From contig OY856187.1 of the NCBI GenBank assembly GCA_963693315.1, forward strand, positions 45,532,235 to 45,596,234: DNA of 64,000 bases, written 5' to 3'. This document shows positions 11,035 to 22,754 of this stretch, piece after piece. The position numbers and the translations under genes were made by a program. Position 1 is the stretch's first letter. Each line of letters begins with the position of its first letter. The DNA is from Diogma glabrata (Eukaryota > Arthropoda > Insecta > Diptera > Cylindrotomidae). The notes beneath the pieces are model-generated. The model saw nothing but the letters and a program-made list of their open reading frames with translations. It made no database searches and was not told where the DNA came from.

Positions 11035-12535
11035 ATACTGTTTTTTTGTCACCCTGGATGTTAAAAATGCCTTAAACTGGAACAAAATCCTGAAAGCGAC
11101 AGAAGAACTGCACGGAATTGACCACCTGTTACGTACATGTAATAGCTAGTTACTTCACAGGAAGAAATCTGGTCTATGCTACCGAAGCAGGTTCGAAATG
11201 TACAATATTACAGGAGGGGTTAGGGTGGAGAAGGGTATCTTAGAAATCAATCGCTAGACCACTGTTATGGAACACCAAGTACGATGGTGTTCTCAGAGTA
11301 TGTGTGACCGGTTGATTTATCGCAATAACGGTTATCGGTTATGCAGATAACATTGCCATAGTTGTTGTAGTCAAGAACCGTACGAATATTATTACCAACT
11401 GTATCCAAACCATAATCAACGTTAGAGCATGACTACGTGGCAATACAGGACTAGAGTTGGCCGATCAGAAAACGGAAGTCGTACTAATGAGTATAGCAGA
11501 AAAATTGGGGAAAGATCGATATCCAGGTCATAATATTTGGGCAGCATTAGCGGTCGGTATCTTGGAGTCATTCTACCATAGACTCAACTACCACAGCTTC
11601 AAAACCACCTGATGTACGTTTGAGACAAAGTCCTATAAATGAGGGTGCTTTTGCAAGGCTTATGCCAATAAATGGCGGCCCTAGACAATCGATCAGGAAG
11701 CTTCTCGATAGTGTTAGCAAATCAATATTGAATTGATGTATGCGGCACCCAGATGGGCCTCAACGGTGAAAACGCCATCTTATGCTCGACCTATAAAAAC
11801 GGCTTGCAGATTTACATCGTTGCGCATATGTTGTGCTTCCCACTCGATGTCTGATGTGGCCGTAAATATTATTGCGAGTAGGATGCCGATCGATGTTACA
11901 GCAAAAGCATATCGTCGCTTTAATAATGAAATGACGTATACGCAAAAGTATAGTTTCGAGATATTTGAGTTTAAAGTTTGATGTGCGCATGCATTTGCAT
12001 GGACGTTAATTTATAATTTATTAATTCTTACCCCCAGTCATAAAATAATTCGAAAATTTAAAAACGCCAATTCAAAGATGCCCTTATGGGGAATGCAGCG
12101 CACCTATTATATAAAAACAACGTATAAATAGCATACGTTGTTTCATTATTAAAGCGACGATATAGCAACACAAAATGATAGTGACCAACGAACACGAGAA
12201 GACTTCATCAAAGATCTCTGACGTAGAAACATGGACAACAAGGAAAAATGTCAACGTCAACCATTACTTGACGCAGATGATCTCAGGCCATAGGAGTTTC
12301 CGTGAGTACTTATACAAGTATACGTAACGGACCTACATGCAGCAAATACACGGTGACTTAATGAACAGCATATGGGAGAATGAATCACTCCGCTTAGCCT
12401 CATGCAATTTTCACTGAGCTGAAAAGTCAACTGGGATATAGCGAATGAGATCCTCACAAGTATGATGAAACGGAAGAGCAGTTATGCTCAGCACTACGGA
12501 ACAAAACTACGACAACTCAACTTTATAATACTAGA
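11035..12535 (+). pseudogene. R1-like LINE ORF2 fragment, heavily mutated
   Basis: Several frames together trace the RT and C-terminal part of an R1-like LINE. FFVTLDVKNA at about 11040 is the first catalytic RT block. VIGYADNIAIVVV at about 11340 is the catalytic loop, with YADN in place of YADD. ELADQKTEVVLMS lies near 11455. At 12195-12310 the C-terminal segment reads VNHYLTQMISGHRSFREYLYKY, in which the LTQ...SGHG-type block is characteristic of R1-group elements. Stops and frameshifts are numerous, so it is a fossil. No 28S rDNA sequence flanks it. Confidence 0.75.
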
Positions 12536-12636
12536 GAGAATACTACACTTAACCCCTACCGTGTGAAAGGATGCCTTGGTGGTATCGAAGGGATACAACA
12601 GGATCACGAGCAAGGGCCATGGTTTTACCCAGTAAA

Positions 12637-12682
12637 ATACACACATAAAGACACACATACACACACCCATACACACACAAAT
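12637..12682. repeat. CA-rich microsatellite
   Basis: Imperfect acacac repeats just downstream of the R1-like fragment. Confidence 0.75.
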
Positions 12683-13165
12683 AAGTTCCAACACCGAATT
12701 AACAAAATTTGTATTTTTGGTATAACACCAACACAGAATTATGAATAAAACCAATAAAGTTCAAAATATTTTTCATTTTATTAAAATTTACTCTTTTTTA
12801 GAGAAAATATAACATACTGTTCCAAGTATTTATTATTTCTCATTAGGCGTGATGGCATAAAATTGTTATACCGTTTTTCGTGAAGGAAAAATCATTTGTT
12901 TTTACAATTAAGTCGCGCCAATAGATGTTTCACATCACAAAAAAAATTTGATCAAACGTTTTTATAAACCAGATTTAAACTGACATAATTATAGACATTA
13001 TTGTCATGAATGATTTTTCTGAAATTTATCGGCAAATAAGTCTTCAGTATCAAATAAGTCGTCGGTTAGAAAGCAGCCTAAGTAAGCCTGAAGTATGAAG
13101 CCTGACTAATTGTTCCAGTAGTACCACAAATTAATTCTTATACATACTTTTAAATTTTACCTTCC

Positions 13166-13602
13166 ATGATTTCATTGGTTATACAAGTAAACGAATTGAG
13201 TACACAGTACAAATTTAAGGAAATTCAAAATATCCTTCCATCGTGTGCGCAATTTAATCGGCGAACAAGAATTTCAGAGTTATCTCACCCATTTGCTGTC
13301 CAAATACCTCGTTGTAGAGCTATGTCCTTCCAGAACGATTATTTTAATAGAGTGACCAAATTGTGGAACTCAATGCCCTCCTCTGTATTTCCCGATGAAT
13401 TTGCCCCTCAGGCATTTAAAGAAAATGTCCATCGTCATTTAAAACAATTAGTATAGTTATCCCTATATTTTCATTCCTTCCATTTTTCTCATCTCCTTCC
13501 TTTATAGTTGACATGGTATCTTCGGATATTCAAAGAGTCTGAATAATGATTATTTCATATTTAGTGTGCTAAACTTGTCTAACTAATTAATAAAAAAAAA
13601 TT
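13166..13602 (+). mobile_element. 5'-truncated LINE: last 96 codons, 3'UTR and poly(A)
   Basis: The open frame 13166-13456 ends with IPRCRAMSFQNDYFNRVTKLWNSMPSSVF in consecutive blocks. This is nearly identical to the C-terminus of the minus-strand LINE at 49160-49657. The following 3' untranslated sequence (tctgaataatgattatttcatatttagtgtgctaaac) also matches that copy in opposite orientation, and both end in an A run (here about 13589-13602). The two are therefore copies of one LINE family, this one severely 5'-truncated. The open frame of this copy may start from a chance ATG upstream of the LINE-derived part. Confidence 0.85.
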
Positions 13603-15300
13603 ATAAAAATTACACAATCAGTTATAACATTGAATAAAACGTTGTAAAAACTGATTTAAGAGCTAATCAATTTTGAATCTAGCAAGATAATTTTCATACT
13701 TACCTCACGGTGAATCTTGTTTATTTTAGATTCACTTTTTTTTTATTTTGAGTTGTTTTCGTTGCTGTTGTTGTTCAAGGATGCTTTTCACTTGGATGAA
13801 ACGATTAATTTTAATTTAGAAAATTTCCTTTTTAAACATTGTTTGAAATGGGATTGTTTTGCTTTAAAGAAAATGATAAACGCAGCTCATATTTTACTCA
13901 CAAAAAGGTCTTCCGGAATGAAATTTATTTCGAAATGTTATATGCGTATTGTAACTGTTCATAAAATTAAGTGATAACACCTTTTTCATTTGGTGTTAAG
14001 TTAAAACCGTAGATGAGGGGTGGTGATGTTTGTTAAAAATTCTAACGCAAACTATTTTACTTGAAACATTTTCAATATTAACCAATTTTAATTATTCTTC
14101 CAGCCTCCAAATCTAAAAATCTATTACTTGATTTTAAATTTTTTTTAAATTCTAATCTGATTAATTAAATTGAGAGTTGTCTATTAAATTATACAATAAC
14201 AAAAACTAATTCTCACAATGAACGAAATGTCTGTAAAGAAAATATAATTTATATTCGAATTTTTAATGATTTCTTGCTTGCTAATTAACATTTACATTTC
14301 ATAAATTCTTAAACGATCAAAATGCTATTAAAATAACAAAAGAAACAATCTTCCACAAACAACATAAGGACAGGGCGCTTAATTGTTGTTTAGATTTATT
14401 GCTACTCAGCAAGACGTCAGGTCCAACCTGTATACTGATGTTATTTTTTCATTGTTTTCCTTTTATGTTTTTTATGTTCAATTCAACCAGTCCCTTGAAT
14501 CTACAATTTTTTTCCCTTTTGAATTTTTATCATAAAATTTGATCTATAAAATAAAATGACATTTAAAAAATATTTTTATTGGTTTTAAAAAATCGTTTAT
14601 CAAAAATTATTACTTCTATTATTGTTGGAATATAGTTTAAACAAAACGGGTGGATCAAATCAAAAATAAATACTCATTGGGCAGACTATCCGAATTCCGA
14701 ACCTCCGATTTTGAGCAACTTGATGAATGTTTTACTTACTGTATTTTGAATGTAAAGGTTTGTTGCACTTTTAAAAATATCGTATTACATATGGAATTTT
14801 TACGTTGGTGTTCACGATAATAACCTAAAATTAACAATAAATTAGTTAATCGAAAATTAATTCACTCAATTATCTTGCAAGTGTGATTAATATATTATAA
14901 CGCCTTCGTAAAACCATATTTAATACGATTGCGGTTAATTTATTTATATTCTTATCATTCCATTAACAAATACCTCACGTTTAACATAGTAGAACAATAT
15001 CGCCTAATTATCAAATGACTGTTGTCGTTAATATAAGTGGAAGTTATTTTATTGTTTAATTGGTGTTTTTTTAGACAAAAGAATAAATAGAAAGGTGAAA
15101 TTTAAACGGTTACACATCGATCCATCGAAGTATAGTGAGATGTTACGAAAACATATATGTATTTGATTTTTATAAAAAAATTAGAATTGCATTTTAAAGT
15201 TGGTACATGGGCTTCGAAAACCTCGGGTAAACGCCAAGTTTTGACTTTTGACTGACTTTGTTCGATCCTCGACTCATAACATTTTTGGCAGTTAACTTTA
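13603..15300. other. AT-rich stretch, nothing recognised
   Basis: I see no supported gene, RNA or repeat boundary. The short open frames have low-complexity translations. Confidence 0.4.
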
Positions 15301-15309
15301 AATAAATTT

Positions 15310-16075
15310 AACCCTAGGTATTTAGGACGCAAAGTTATGACGGAAGGAATTCATGCAAAATCTGCAAGGATTGAAGCAGTCATAAAGTGGCCGAGACCGA
15401 ATAACCTACATGAACAACGAAGGTTTTTTGGATTGTGCACTTATTACAGACGGTTTGTGGAATGGAAGAGCGCAGATGGCAAAGTAAAGTAATTCCTTAC
15501 AGTGGTACCAAAAGGCAAAATACCAGAAGTGTTGAGAGAATATATTACGATGGAACAAGTGACGATCATTATGGGATCAATAAAACGCTTGCAAAATACA
15601 ACAGCAGTTTTACTGGTCAGGGAAAATCGAAAAGTGCGATAAATGTTGGGCGGTAAAATTACCCGTACGAAGAAGTCATTGGAAAATGAAGCAATACAAT
15701 TTAAACGTTAAATTTGAAAGAATCGCAATGGATATAGAAGAACCATTTCCCAAAACTGATAGCCAAAAACCGCAATAGAGTTCCTACGGAGATCCACACC
15801 GATGGCCGGAAATTTAAGTCAGCTGTATTCCAGGGCATTTGTCAGATGCACGGGCTTTACAAAACCAGGACCTTCGCACCTAAAGTCAGATTGCATGGTG
15901 GAGAGATTCAGTGCTACATTACAAGAATTTCTAGCAAAAGTGGTTAATAACAGTCAACGTTACTGGGATCAACATAGCACACAGAGCAGCAATTCACGAG
16001 ACCACGGCAATGACACCATTTTAAAGGTTTGTAGAAATAGATTAGCCAAAAGTTGTGCATTTGGAAAGATTCACT
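15310..16075 (+). pseudogene. Internally deleted Ty3/gypsy pol remnant
   Basis: This belongs to the same family as the element at 39.9-43.2 kb. The RT end (YLGRKV, then FGLCTYYRRFV at about 15430) jumps directly to the integrase zinc-binding region (GTSDDHYGINKTLAK at about 15560). It then continues to EIHTDGRKFKS at about 15795, around the second catalytic aspartate. Most of RNase H and much of the integrase are missing. Frameshifts and stops occur throughout. No LTR is recognised. Confidence 0.8.
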
Positions 16076-19000
16076 GTAACGACGGACTATTTTTAATTTT
16101 TACTCTAAAATAATAGTATTCATATTCAAAGAAATTCGCTAATAATTTATTAATTTAATCTCTTCAATTGTAATAAGCGTAGGGACATTTGTTTGTACTA
16201 CTGTGCAAAAATATTTTTTTGTTGACGGTTTAGCTACGTCACTCATTTAATAATACATGTTTTGCATAAATGATTGTTTAATTTGTAATAAGTAGAATTG
16301 TGGAGAGGGAAACAGGAAACCTATAATATGTGTATATAAGCGATCAAATTGTTTGGATCGAAGAGTAGTATGTAAATTTAAATCATAGAGATTAGTATTT
16401 GATTAAAAATTAAACAAATATATCATTATGTAAATTTAATGATAGAAAAAACTTTAAATTTTTTTATGATAGAAAATTAAATTATTTGTTTTAATTGTGA
16501 TGTCGAAGTTTTTTATTTATTTATTTTTTAGTGAAGGTTTTAGGGAAAGTTATTTGATAAATCATTTAGTTAATAAAATGAAAATGAAAAATGAATAAAA
16601 AACACAGGTTCAAATACAAAAACGTGAACATAGTTATTCAGGGGAAGTAATAACGAAACCGTTCAACACACTTTTTATACCCAACGGTGATCGCTTCATT
16701 CCACGCCGTTACATGTGAAACGCAAATATTCATAAATTTAATGTCAATCAACAAGCAACTAAAAAAGTTAATGCTATTGCTGAGCTTCGAAATACGAATA
16801 ATTATTGGCGTGTAGATAAATTCGATCAAACTATGAGGGATATATTTCAAATTGACAGATCTAGTTTGGTTTTATCATTTCTTGATGCTTTTAATAAAAT
16901 TACGTTTAGTAAAATGAATTCCAGCCTACAATCAACATTTGTTCCATAGGACTGGTTTTGGAAGAAGACAACATTCAAGAAATAAATTAATGTGACCCTT
17001 TTGTATTTTGATTTGTATAATTTTTGTTGATTTATTTTTGTACTTATTATTTTCTCTGTTAGCAAATTAATAGTTTCCTTACATTATTCTGTGATAAATA
17101 AGAGATTTGCAAGTGTAATTCGTTTTGTCAAAGATTCAATAGTTTTCCGGTTTAATATTTTGTTTTGTTTAAAAAAAGTCCAATTTTTCTCTACATGGGC
17201 CGAAACAAAGGGACCCGTTAAGTTTTTTTGATAAAATTTTTTACATCACCTTATACAAAGGAGAGTTAGATCCTGTTCGGGATGAACAGGCTTAGGTAGG
17301 GGTAATGTAACGATTCTACCTAATCACAACGACATACAAAACGTACAAATTGTATTCAACCTCAATTCAATATCCCAATAACAAAACATGAATAATTTAC
17401 ATTACTATTTCATCAACACGTTATAGTAGCGGTTGCAAATAAATTTTGATTACTGCCACAAAATCGCGTGCCAAACAAATGTCATAAAAAATGCTTTCAA
17501 GTTTTTATCGCTCTGCATTTGCAAATGTTCCTATTCAGCATACGCATTTCTTCTATACGATTGAAGCACTAGATTGCAGACAAAGGGATATGAAAGATCA
17601 ATTGCAAACCTTGCTAGTGTTGTCATGTACAAAATTAATGTTTAGTATTTTTTATTTTTTCATATCTAAAATTACATCAAAACATTTTGAATTTTTGAAA
17701 TTTAGTTCAATCCTTTCCGCATCATTTGAGCTAAATTTTATTAAAGTCAAATCAACAATTTTCGACATATCATTAAATTACCATACAAATGTCGTAAACG
17801 TCAACCGTAAGATTGAAGGAAGACAAAAGTTTCTTCAAGAAACAACTGATGACACTTTCCCGAGTTAAACTATTGTTTGAAGCGAAAAGACAGCACAATG
17901 ATTAAGTGCCAAAAGAAACTTACATTTGTAAATTTTTAATTCTTTAAAATTCTTTAATCAGTACACCTCCTCAATTGCTTTAGCGAATAAAAAGTTTCCC
18001 CAATATTAATAAATTTGAATAAGAATCTTTATACATAGAACTAGAATTTGAACATTAAAGTGGTATATGTTCCAACTAGTCGGAGAAGCTTGTACCTTAA
18101 TTCTTGTAAGCACGACAAATTATGATGCGTATTTTTTCAAGAAATTGCCCGAATTCTATCTTTGTAAGTTTAGCATAGTCACCATTATCTAAATGCAATT
18201 CTAACAAGCAGAGGTGGGGAGTTGTTCTGAATTAAATACCGCTTAATAATCGTTTCTCTTTAGTAACTGACAGGCATAGATATGCTCCGAAATTTTCCTT
18301 TATCTTGTTTCGATTAAAGTCTAAGGAGCATAGTTTTGTTCGAATGTCTACTATTATGAGAGTTTTAGCGACGGTGAACCACTATGTTTTTTTAGAGGTG
18401 CGTGAGAGTGAGTGTGCATATGGAATTGGATTGTTGGTATATTCACCAGTACCATTCCGTCCATATGTTCTTTGTCATCTGCCGGGATGGCATGGTGTCC
18501 TGGACATAAAAACTAGCTAGGCGGACAATTTCGTACAACTTTTTACTTTTAGTATCATCTCTATCCTTCGGTTCCGCCTTGTGAATCTACCAACGTCAAA
18601 AATACTACATCTGGCGCCCATTTTTTTAGTTTCGAGCTAAGAAAACTAAGAAAAATTCTCTTCTATAAAGTTTATTATTTATTGCTACTGGGTGCGTAAA
18701 ATACGTTTGCAAATGGAAACGGGAAATGGGAATTTCAAAAGCGTTAAATAAAAATTCAATAAAGACAAACAAAAACTGAAACGATACGACGAAATCGGCA
18801 CTTTTTTAATGGTTTTAGGAGATTTTACCTACTGTTTATTCTCTTAATTCGTATCTGAAAAATTGATCAACTCTAGTAATTTTGCCATACCAAAAATATT
18901 TGTTTTCACTTTACAAAGGCACAAAAATTGAAAAAATGTACTAATTTCAGAGAACTTAATCGATGGATCAATTCTTTGAGTTTAAAAAACTTACTGGTTT

Positions 19001-19155
19001 GTTTGCCACCATATAATTATGTTGTTTTTTCTCTTTCTTGATTTGACTGAAATAACTGAAAAACCAACAACAATTGCATACGATTTTTCAGTTGTGGCAG
19101 TTGCTTCAGTGCAAATCGAACACGGCTATCGTCATCACAGAAAACCAATTGAAAT
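16076..19155. other. AT-rich stretch, nothing recognised
   Basis: I see no gene I can support. A 125-codon frame at 17491-17868 lacks known motifs and has a random-looking composition. Confidence 0.4.
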
Positions 19156-19258
19156 GCAATATTTAAAAATATACTTTTTTAAAATGTTTATTTTTTATTT
19201 TATTAATAATAATATCAACTTCCTTATAGTAACAATTGATTTTGATTTTTATTTTATT

Positions 19259-19292
19259 GAATATCGATTTCGACTACCGTCATCATCAGTTC
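19259..19292 (-). ncRNA. Hammerhead-ribozyme-like motif, left arm copy
   Basis: On the minus strand, GAA is followed by CTGATGA, a small stem GAC-GGTA-GTC, then GAAA, the self-complementary ATCGAT, A and TTC. This order (CUGANGA, stem II, GAAA, very short palindromic stem III, UA, closing stem I) matches the minimal hammerheads known from Penelope-like elements, which are thought to act as dimers. One extra U lies between the core and stem II. It sits in the 3' non-coding part of the Penelope-like copy. Activity is untested. Confidence 0.5.
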
Positions 19293-19536
19293 TTAAATTA
19301 TTATTACAATTTTTACATAAACTATTGTCTTATATACTATTTTAACCGCTGTTTTTTATTATTATGTCACATATTTTGTTAGTTTTAGTGTTGATTTTAT
19401 CATTTAAAATGTTGTTATCGTTTTTATGTTTATATATTTCTATTTCTTCCAATCTATCTAGATGTTGTCCTTTTCTTTTTTTATGTATGGTTAAATTTGT
19501 GTTGATATTGGTGTATTTGTGTTTTTCTATTTTACA

Positions 19537-19965
19537 CAAAAATATGGATGTATTGCAGATTACAAAAACAAAACTAAAATAGAAAATTACCTAAAAACCA
19601 AAAAAACACAAACTTTAGACACAGGTGTTTATAAAATTGCCTGTGATAACTGCAGTAAATTTTATATAGGTCAAACGGGGCGGTCGTTCACAAAAAGATT
19701 TTTTGAACACACCAGTGAAATTAATAAAAGTGATCCAAAATCAAGATATGCACAACATTTAAAAATAGAAAAACACAAATACACCAATATCAACACAAAT
19801 TTAACCATATTACATAAAAAAAGAAAAGGACAACATCTAGATAGATTGGAAGAAATAGAAATATATAAACATAAAAACAATAACAACATTTTAAATGATA
19901 AAATCAACACTAAAACTAATAAAATATATGACATAATAATGAAAAACTGCTTTGACAGCAGTTAA
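19537..19965 (+). pseudogene. Penelope-like GIY-YIG endonuclease domain (5'-truncated ORF)
   Basis: From about 19615 the frame reads TGVYKIACDNCSKFYIGQTG, followed by RSFTKRFFEH. These are the GIY-YIG signature (GVY...YIG), the catalytic arginine-containing helix, and the CxxC insert seen in Penelope-like elements. The C-terminal tail is very rich in lysine and asparagine (LDRLEEIEIYKHK) and ends at 19965. The upstream RT domain is absent. The domain normally nicks target DNA for reverse transcription primed at the target site. The apparent upstream start lies in the inverted copy and is not the native start. Confidence 0.8.
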
Positions 19966-20014
19966 AATAGTATATAAGACAATGGTTTAAGCAAAAATTG
20001 TAACAACAATTTAA

Positions 20015-20048
20015 GAACTGATGATGACGGTAGTCTAAATCGATATTC
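20015..20048 (+). ncRNA. Hammerhead-ribozyme-like motif, right arm copy, core changed
   Basis: This has the same arrangement as the left-arm copy, but the conserved GAAA reads TAAA. That replaces the invariant core guanine, so this copy is expected to be inactive. Confidence 0.45.
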
Positions 20049-20166
20049 AATAAAATAAAAATAAAAATCAATTGTTACTATAAGAAAGTTTATATTATTA
20101 TTAACAAAATAAAAAATTAAAACTATAAACATATTGAAAAAGTATATTTTTAAATATTGCATTTTA

Positions 20167-21126
20167 AATCAAAAGTGACAAAAGCACACAAACCGTGAAA
20201 AAATATGGAAAAACATAATAACACATATAGTAAAACAATTGACATTAAATTGTTAAAATCAAAGATTCATTTCATTTTTAAGCCTTCTTAGTACAAGAGA
20301 AATATTGGTGCTTTTAAAATCAAGCATGATTGAGTTTTAATACTTTTGGAGTGGATTGAAAGTGGTGAATTGATTCCAAGGAATCAAAGTTTTTTATGAT
20401 CTTGATTCACATAAAAGTGACATACGAAATAAACTACATGTAGAAGTGAAGTTAAACTATTAAAGTGGGTAGAATAATGCAGCATTAGCTTTTTGAACAA
20501 ACTGCGTCCATTTAAATTACTTATACTAGTTACTGCATTTCTGAAGCGTATTGCTGTAACTTTGAATTCCAAAACCGATTTTTTGTGCAATTTGTTTACT
20601 ATTTTTTCAAACTAGTAGAAAAAAGTCTTATGTTTGGCAAAATACTCAATCATCTTTGGGTAAAAAAACGATACGGCACCAATTCCAAAGTAACAGTAAA
20701 AAATGGTAAGAACAAGTACATTCCTCCTTTAGTACTCAATATTTCATTCCAAAAAACTTTTTATACATGATCCAACAATTTAAATTACAAAAATGTTGAC
20801 TGTTGACGAACAATAGTATACAGTTACCAGTGTCAGTGGTATATGTCATGTTAGCTGGTATCTCAACAGCAGGAACTAGTATACGCGGAATTATCATGCC
20901 TGTAGATCGAAAATTAAAAAAACATATTCAAATCAACAAAAACTGAGCACTCCATGCGTTTATTAATTACTTCACTTCCACTGAAACTTTAATTACTTCA
21001 TTAATTACTTCACTTCCACTGAAATTTAAACAAAAAAAGTTGAACAAGTGCGAATATAACTCGCTCGTCGAAGGTTCCATGTACATATTATTCGAGAATA
21101 GTTCTTTTCCAAAACTCAATTTTAGA
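20167..21126. other. AT-rich stretch with short tandem duplication
   Basis: I see no gene. A segment containing taattacttcacttccactg is repeated in tandem at about 20968-21027. Confidence 0.5.
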
Positions 21127-21571
21127 AACTAGGAGGGCCCGGCGTGCTTCCCTACGCTTATAAATAAAGTTTTTGCGTAGACATTTTGTTGACGTAGAAG
21201 CAATGATTTCAAAAAGTGGTAATGAGAAATGCTAGCATATAATTTTTAATTTTTCTTTTTAAATATATGAATGAAAAATAATCAGAACTCTAGCTTATCA
21301 GTTCGGATATATGAAAAATTAGCGATCAAATAAGTTTTCAAGTAAGCTTATTTGATCTCTAACTTATTTGATCGCTAATTTTTCATATATCTGAACTGAT
21401 CAGCTAGAGTTATAATTTTTTTTTTATTCATATATTTAAAAAGAAAAATTAAAAATTATATGCTAGCATTTCTCATTACCACTTTTTGAAATCATTGCTT
21501 CTACGTCAACAAAATGTCTACGCAAAAAATTTATTTATAAGCGTAGCGAAGTACGCCGGGCCCTCCTAGTT
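21127..21571. mobile_element. 445-bp near-perfect palindrome (foldback element)
   Basis: Both ends read aactaggagggcccggcg inwards, and homology between the arms continues almost to the centre (about 21349), leaving a loop of a few tens of bases. The GC-rich tips contrast with AT-rich arms. There is no ORF. This fits a foldback or MITE-like DNA transposon. I cannot assign a superfamily because no clear target duplication is visible. Confidence 0.8.
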
Positions 21572-21955
21572 ATCATTCATTCACAACATTCATTTCACCA
21601 TTAACTAACACCATAATAATTAAATCAAAGAAAATCAAAGAAAAATAATAATAATAAAAAATAAACTCACTCATACCAGTATCATTCATTCACAACATTC
21701 ATTTCACCATTAACTAACACCATAATAATTAAATCAAAGAAAATCAAAGAAAAATAATTATAAAAAATAAACTCACTCATACCATTATCATTCATTCACA
21801 ACATTCATTTCACCATTAACACCATAATAATTAAATCAAAGAAAATAAAAGAAAAATAATAATAATAAAAAATAAACTCACTCATACCATTATCATTCAT
21901 TTACAACATTCATTTCACTAATAATAATAATAAAAAAAAAGAAAAACAATACGTC
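21569..21955. repeat. Minisatellite, about 100-108-bp unit, 3.5 copies
   Basis: Units begin tatcattcattcacaacattc and end aaactcactcatacc. They start at about 21571, 21680, 21786 and 21890, and the last is partial. The array abuts the right end of the palindrome. Confidence 0.85.
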
Positions 21956-22476
21956 TATACACTCCTAAATCAATGCATAAACTAAATTGAAATTTGAAAA
22001 TAATAATAAAAAAACAAAGAAAAGACTTGGGCAATTCCATTTGATATTGTATAACGGAGGCCGTTAAATTCAAAAATACATTTTAATTCGTATATAACTT
22101 TTTTATTTATGATCCGATTTGTGTGAAAAATCTTTAAGACCTAAGTTACACTAATATCAGTTAGCAGTGAAAATTTGAAACGAATCCATCTGCGAATAAA
22201 AAAGCCTTAGGCTCCAGAAAGTTTTTTTTAGCGTTTTAATATATAAGAAGATAAACCAAAAACTGTGCCTTCGAAAATTACAAAAAAAATCACCTTCATA
22301 TGACACCTCACTTGACATGATCAAAAACAGATTTTATTCAAAATTTCTACTCTCAACCCCCTTCAAAGAATATTTGAAATTAAAACAACCAAAAAAAATT
22401 TAGTTTTTTTTAATGGAAAACTACAACCGGGAATTTTTTCGTAGATAAGGGGGAGGGAAATGGGGAGGGAAATGCA

Positions 22477-22754
22477 ATTTCCAATATGTACTAATAGATG
22501 AAAGATTCAACTTAAGTACATATGAAAAATGATGAAGTTTCAATTTAGAAATTATCTGAACATCAAAATTAAAAAATATGTTTCGTCATCGCCGCTTTGG
22601 CTAAGTTGTGTAAGACACACGGGATTTGAACATGTATCTCTGATGAATGTGAGTTCGAATCCTGACACGAAACACAAAATTTTTCTAAAGGAATTTTAGA
22701 GAAAATGAAAAGTTATTTCGAATTGCAAAATTCAAGTGATTTCCAATATGTACT
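22477..22754 (+). mobile_element. SINE-like insertion flanked by 16-bp direct repeats
   Basis: The 16-bp sequence atttccaatatgtact occurs at 22477-22492 and again at 22739-22754. Between them is a 246-bp segment with a tRNA-like core. Direct repeats of this length around a tRNA-derived promoter are what LINE-driven SINE insertion gives. The tRNA-like part does not start at the 5' edge (about 95 bp precede it), so the structure is unusual or composite. Confidence 0.55.
22586..22671 (+). tRNA. tRNA-like pseudogene or SINE head
   Basis: An A-box-like tttggctaagttg at about 22596 and a B-box-like gagttcgaatcc at about 22651 have tRNA spacing, with an extra-long region between them as in Leu or Ser tRNAs. 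The T stem has mismatches and the acceptor stem does not pair well. It is therefore a pol III promoter relic rather than a working tRNA. Confidence 0.5.

Larger units (their letters stand above)
19156..20166 (+). mobile_element. Penelope-like element 3' end with inverted partial copy
   Basis: The plus-strand part encodes the GIY-YIG nuclease that ends Penelope-like ORFs, followed by a 3' non-coding part ending about 20166. A second copy of the last about 60 codons plus 3' region lies in inverted orientation at 19156-19535. The two arms (19156-19535 and 19762-20166) face each other around a 230-bp spacer. Inverted and tandem partial copies are typical of Penelope-like insertions. No RT domain is present, so the insertion is 5'-truncated. 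Confidence 0.8.

Noticed and set aside
15102..15332. Minus-strand 76-codon frame
   Set aside because: It overlaps the edge of the plus-strand gypsy remnant and shows no own motif.
17491..17868. 125-codon open frame on the plus strand
   Set aside because: No recognisable motif, AT-driven amino acid bias and no splice or neighbour context.
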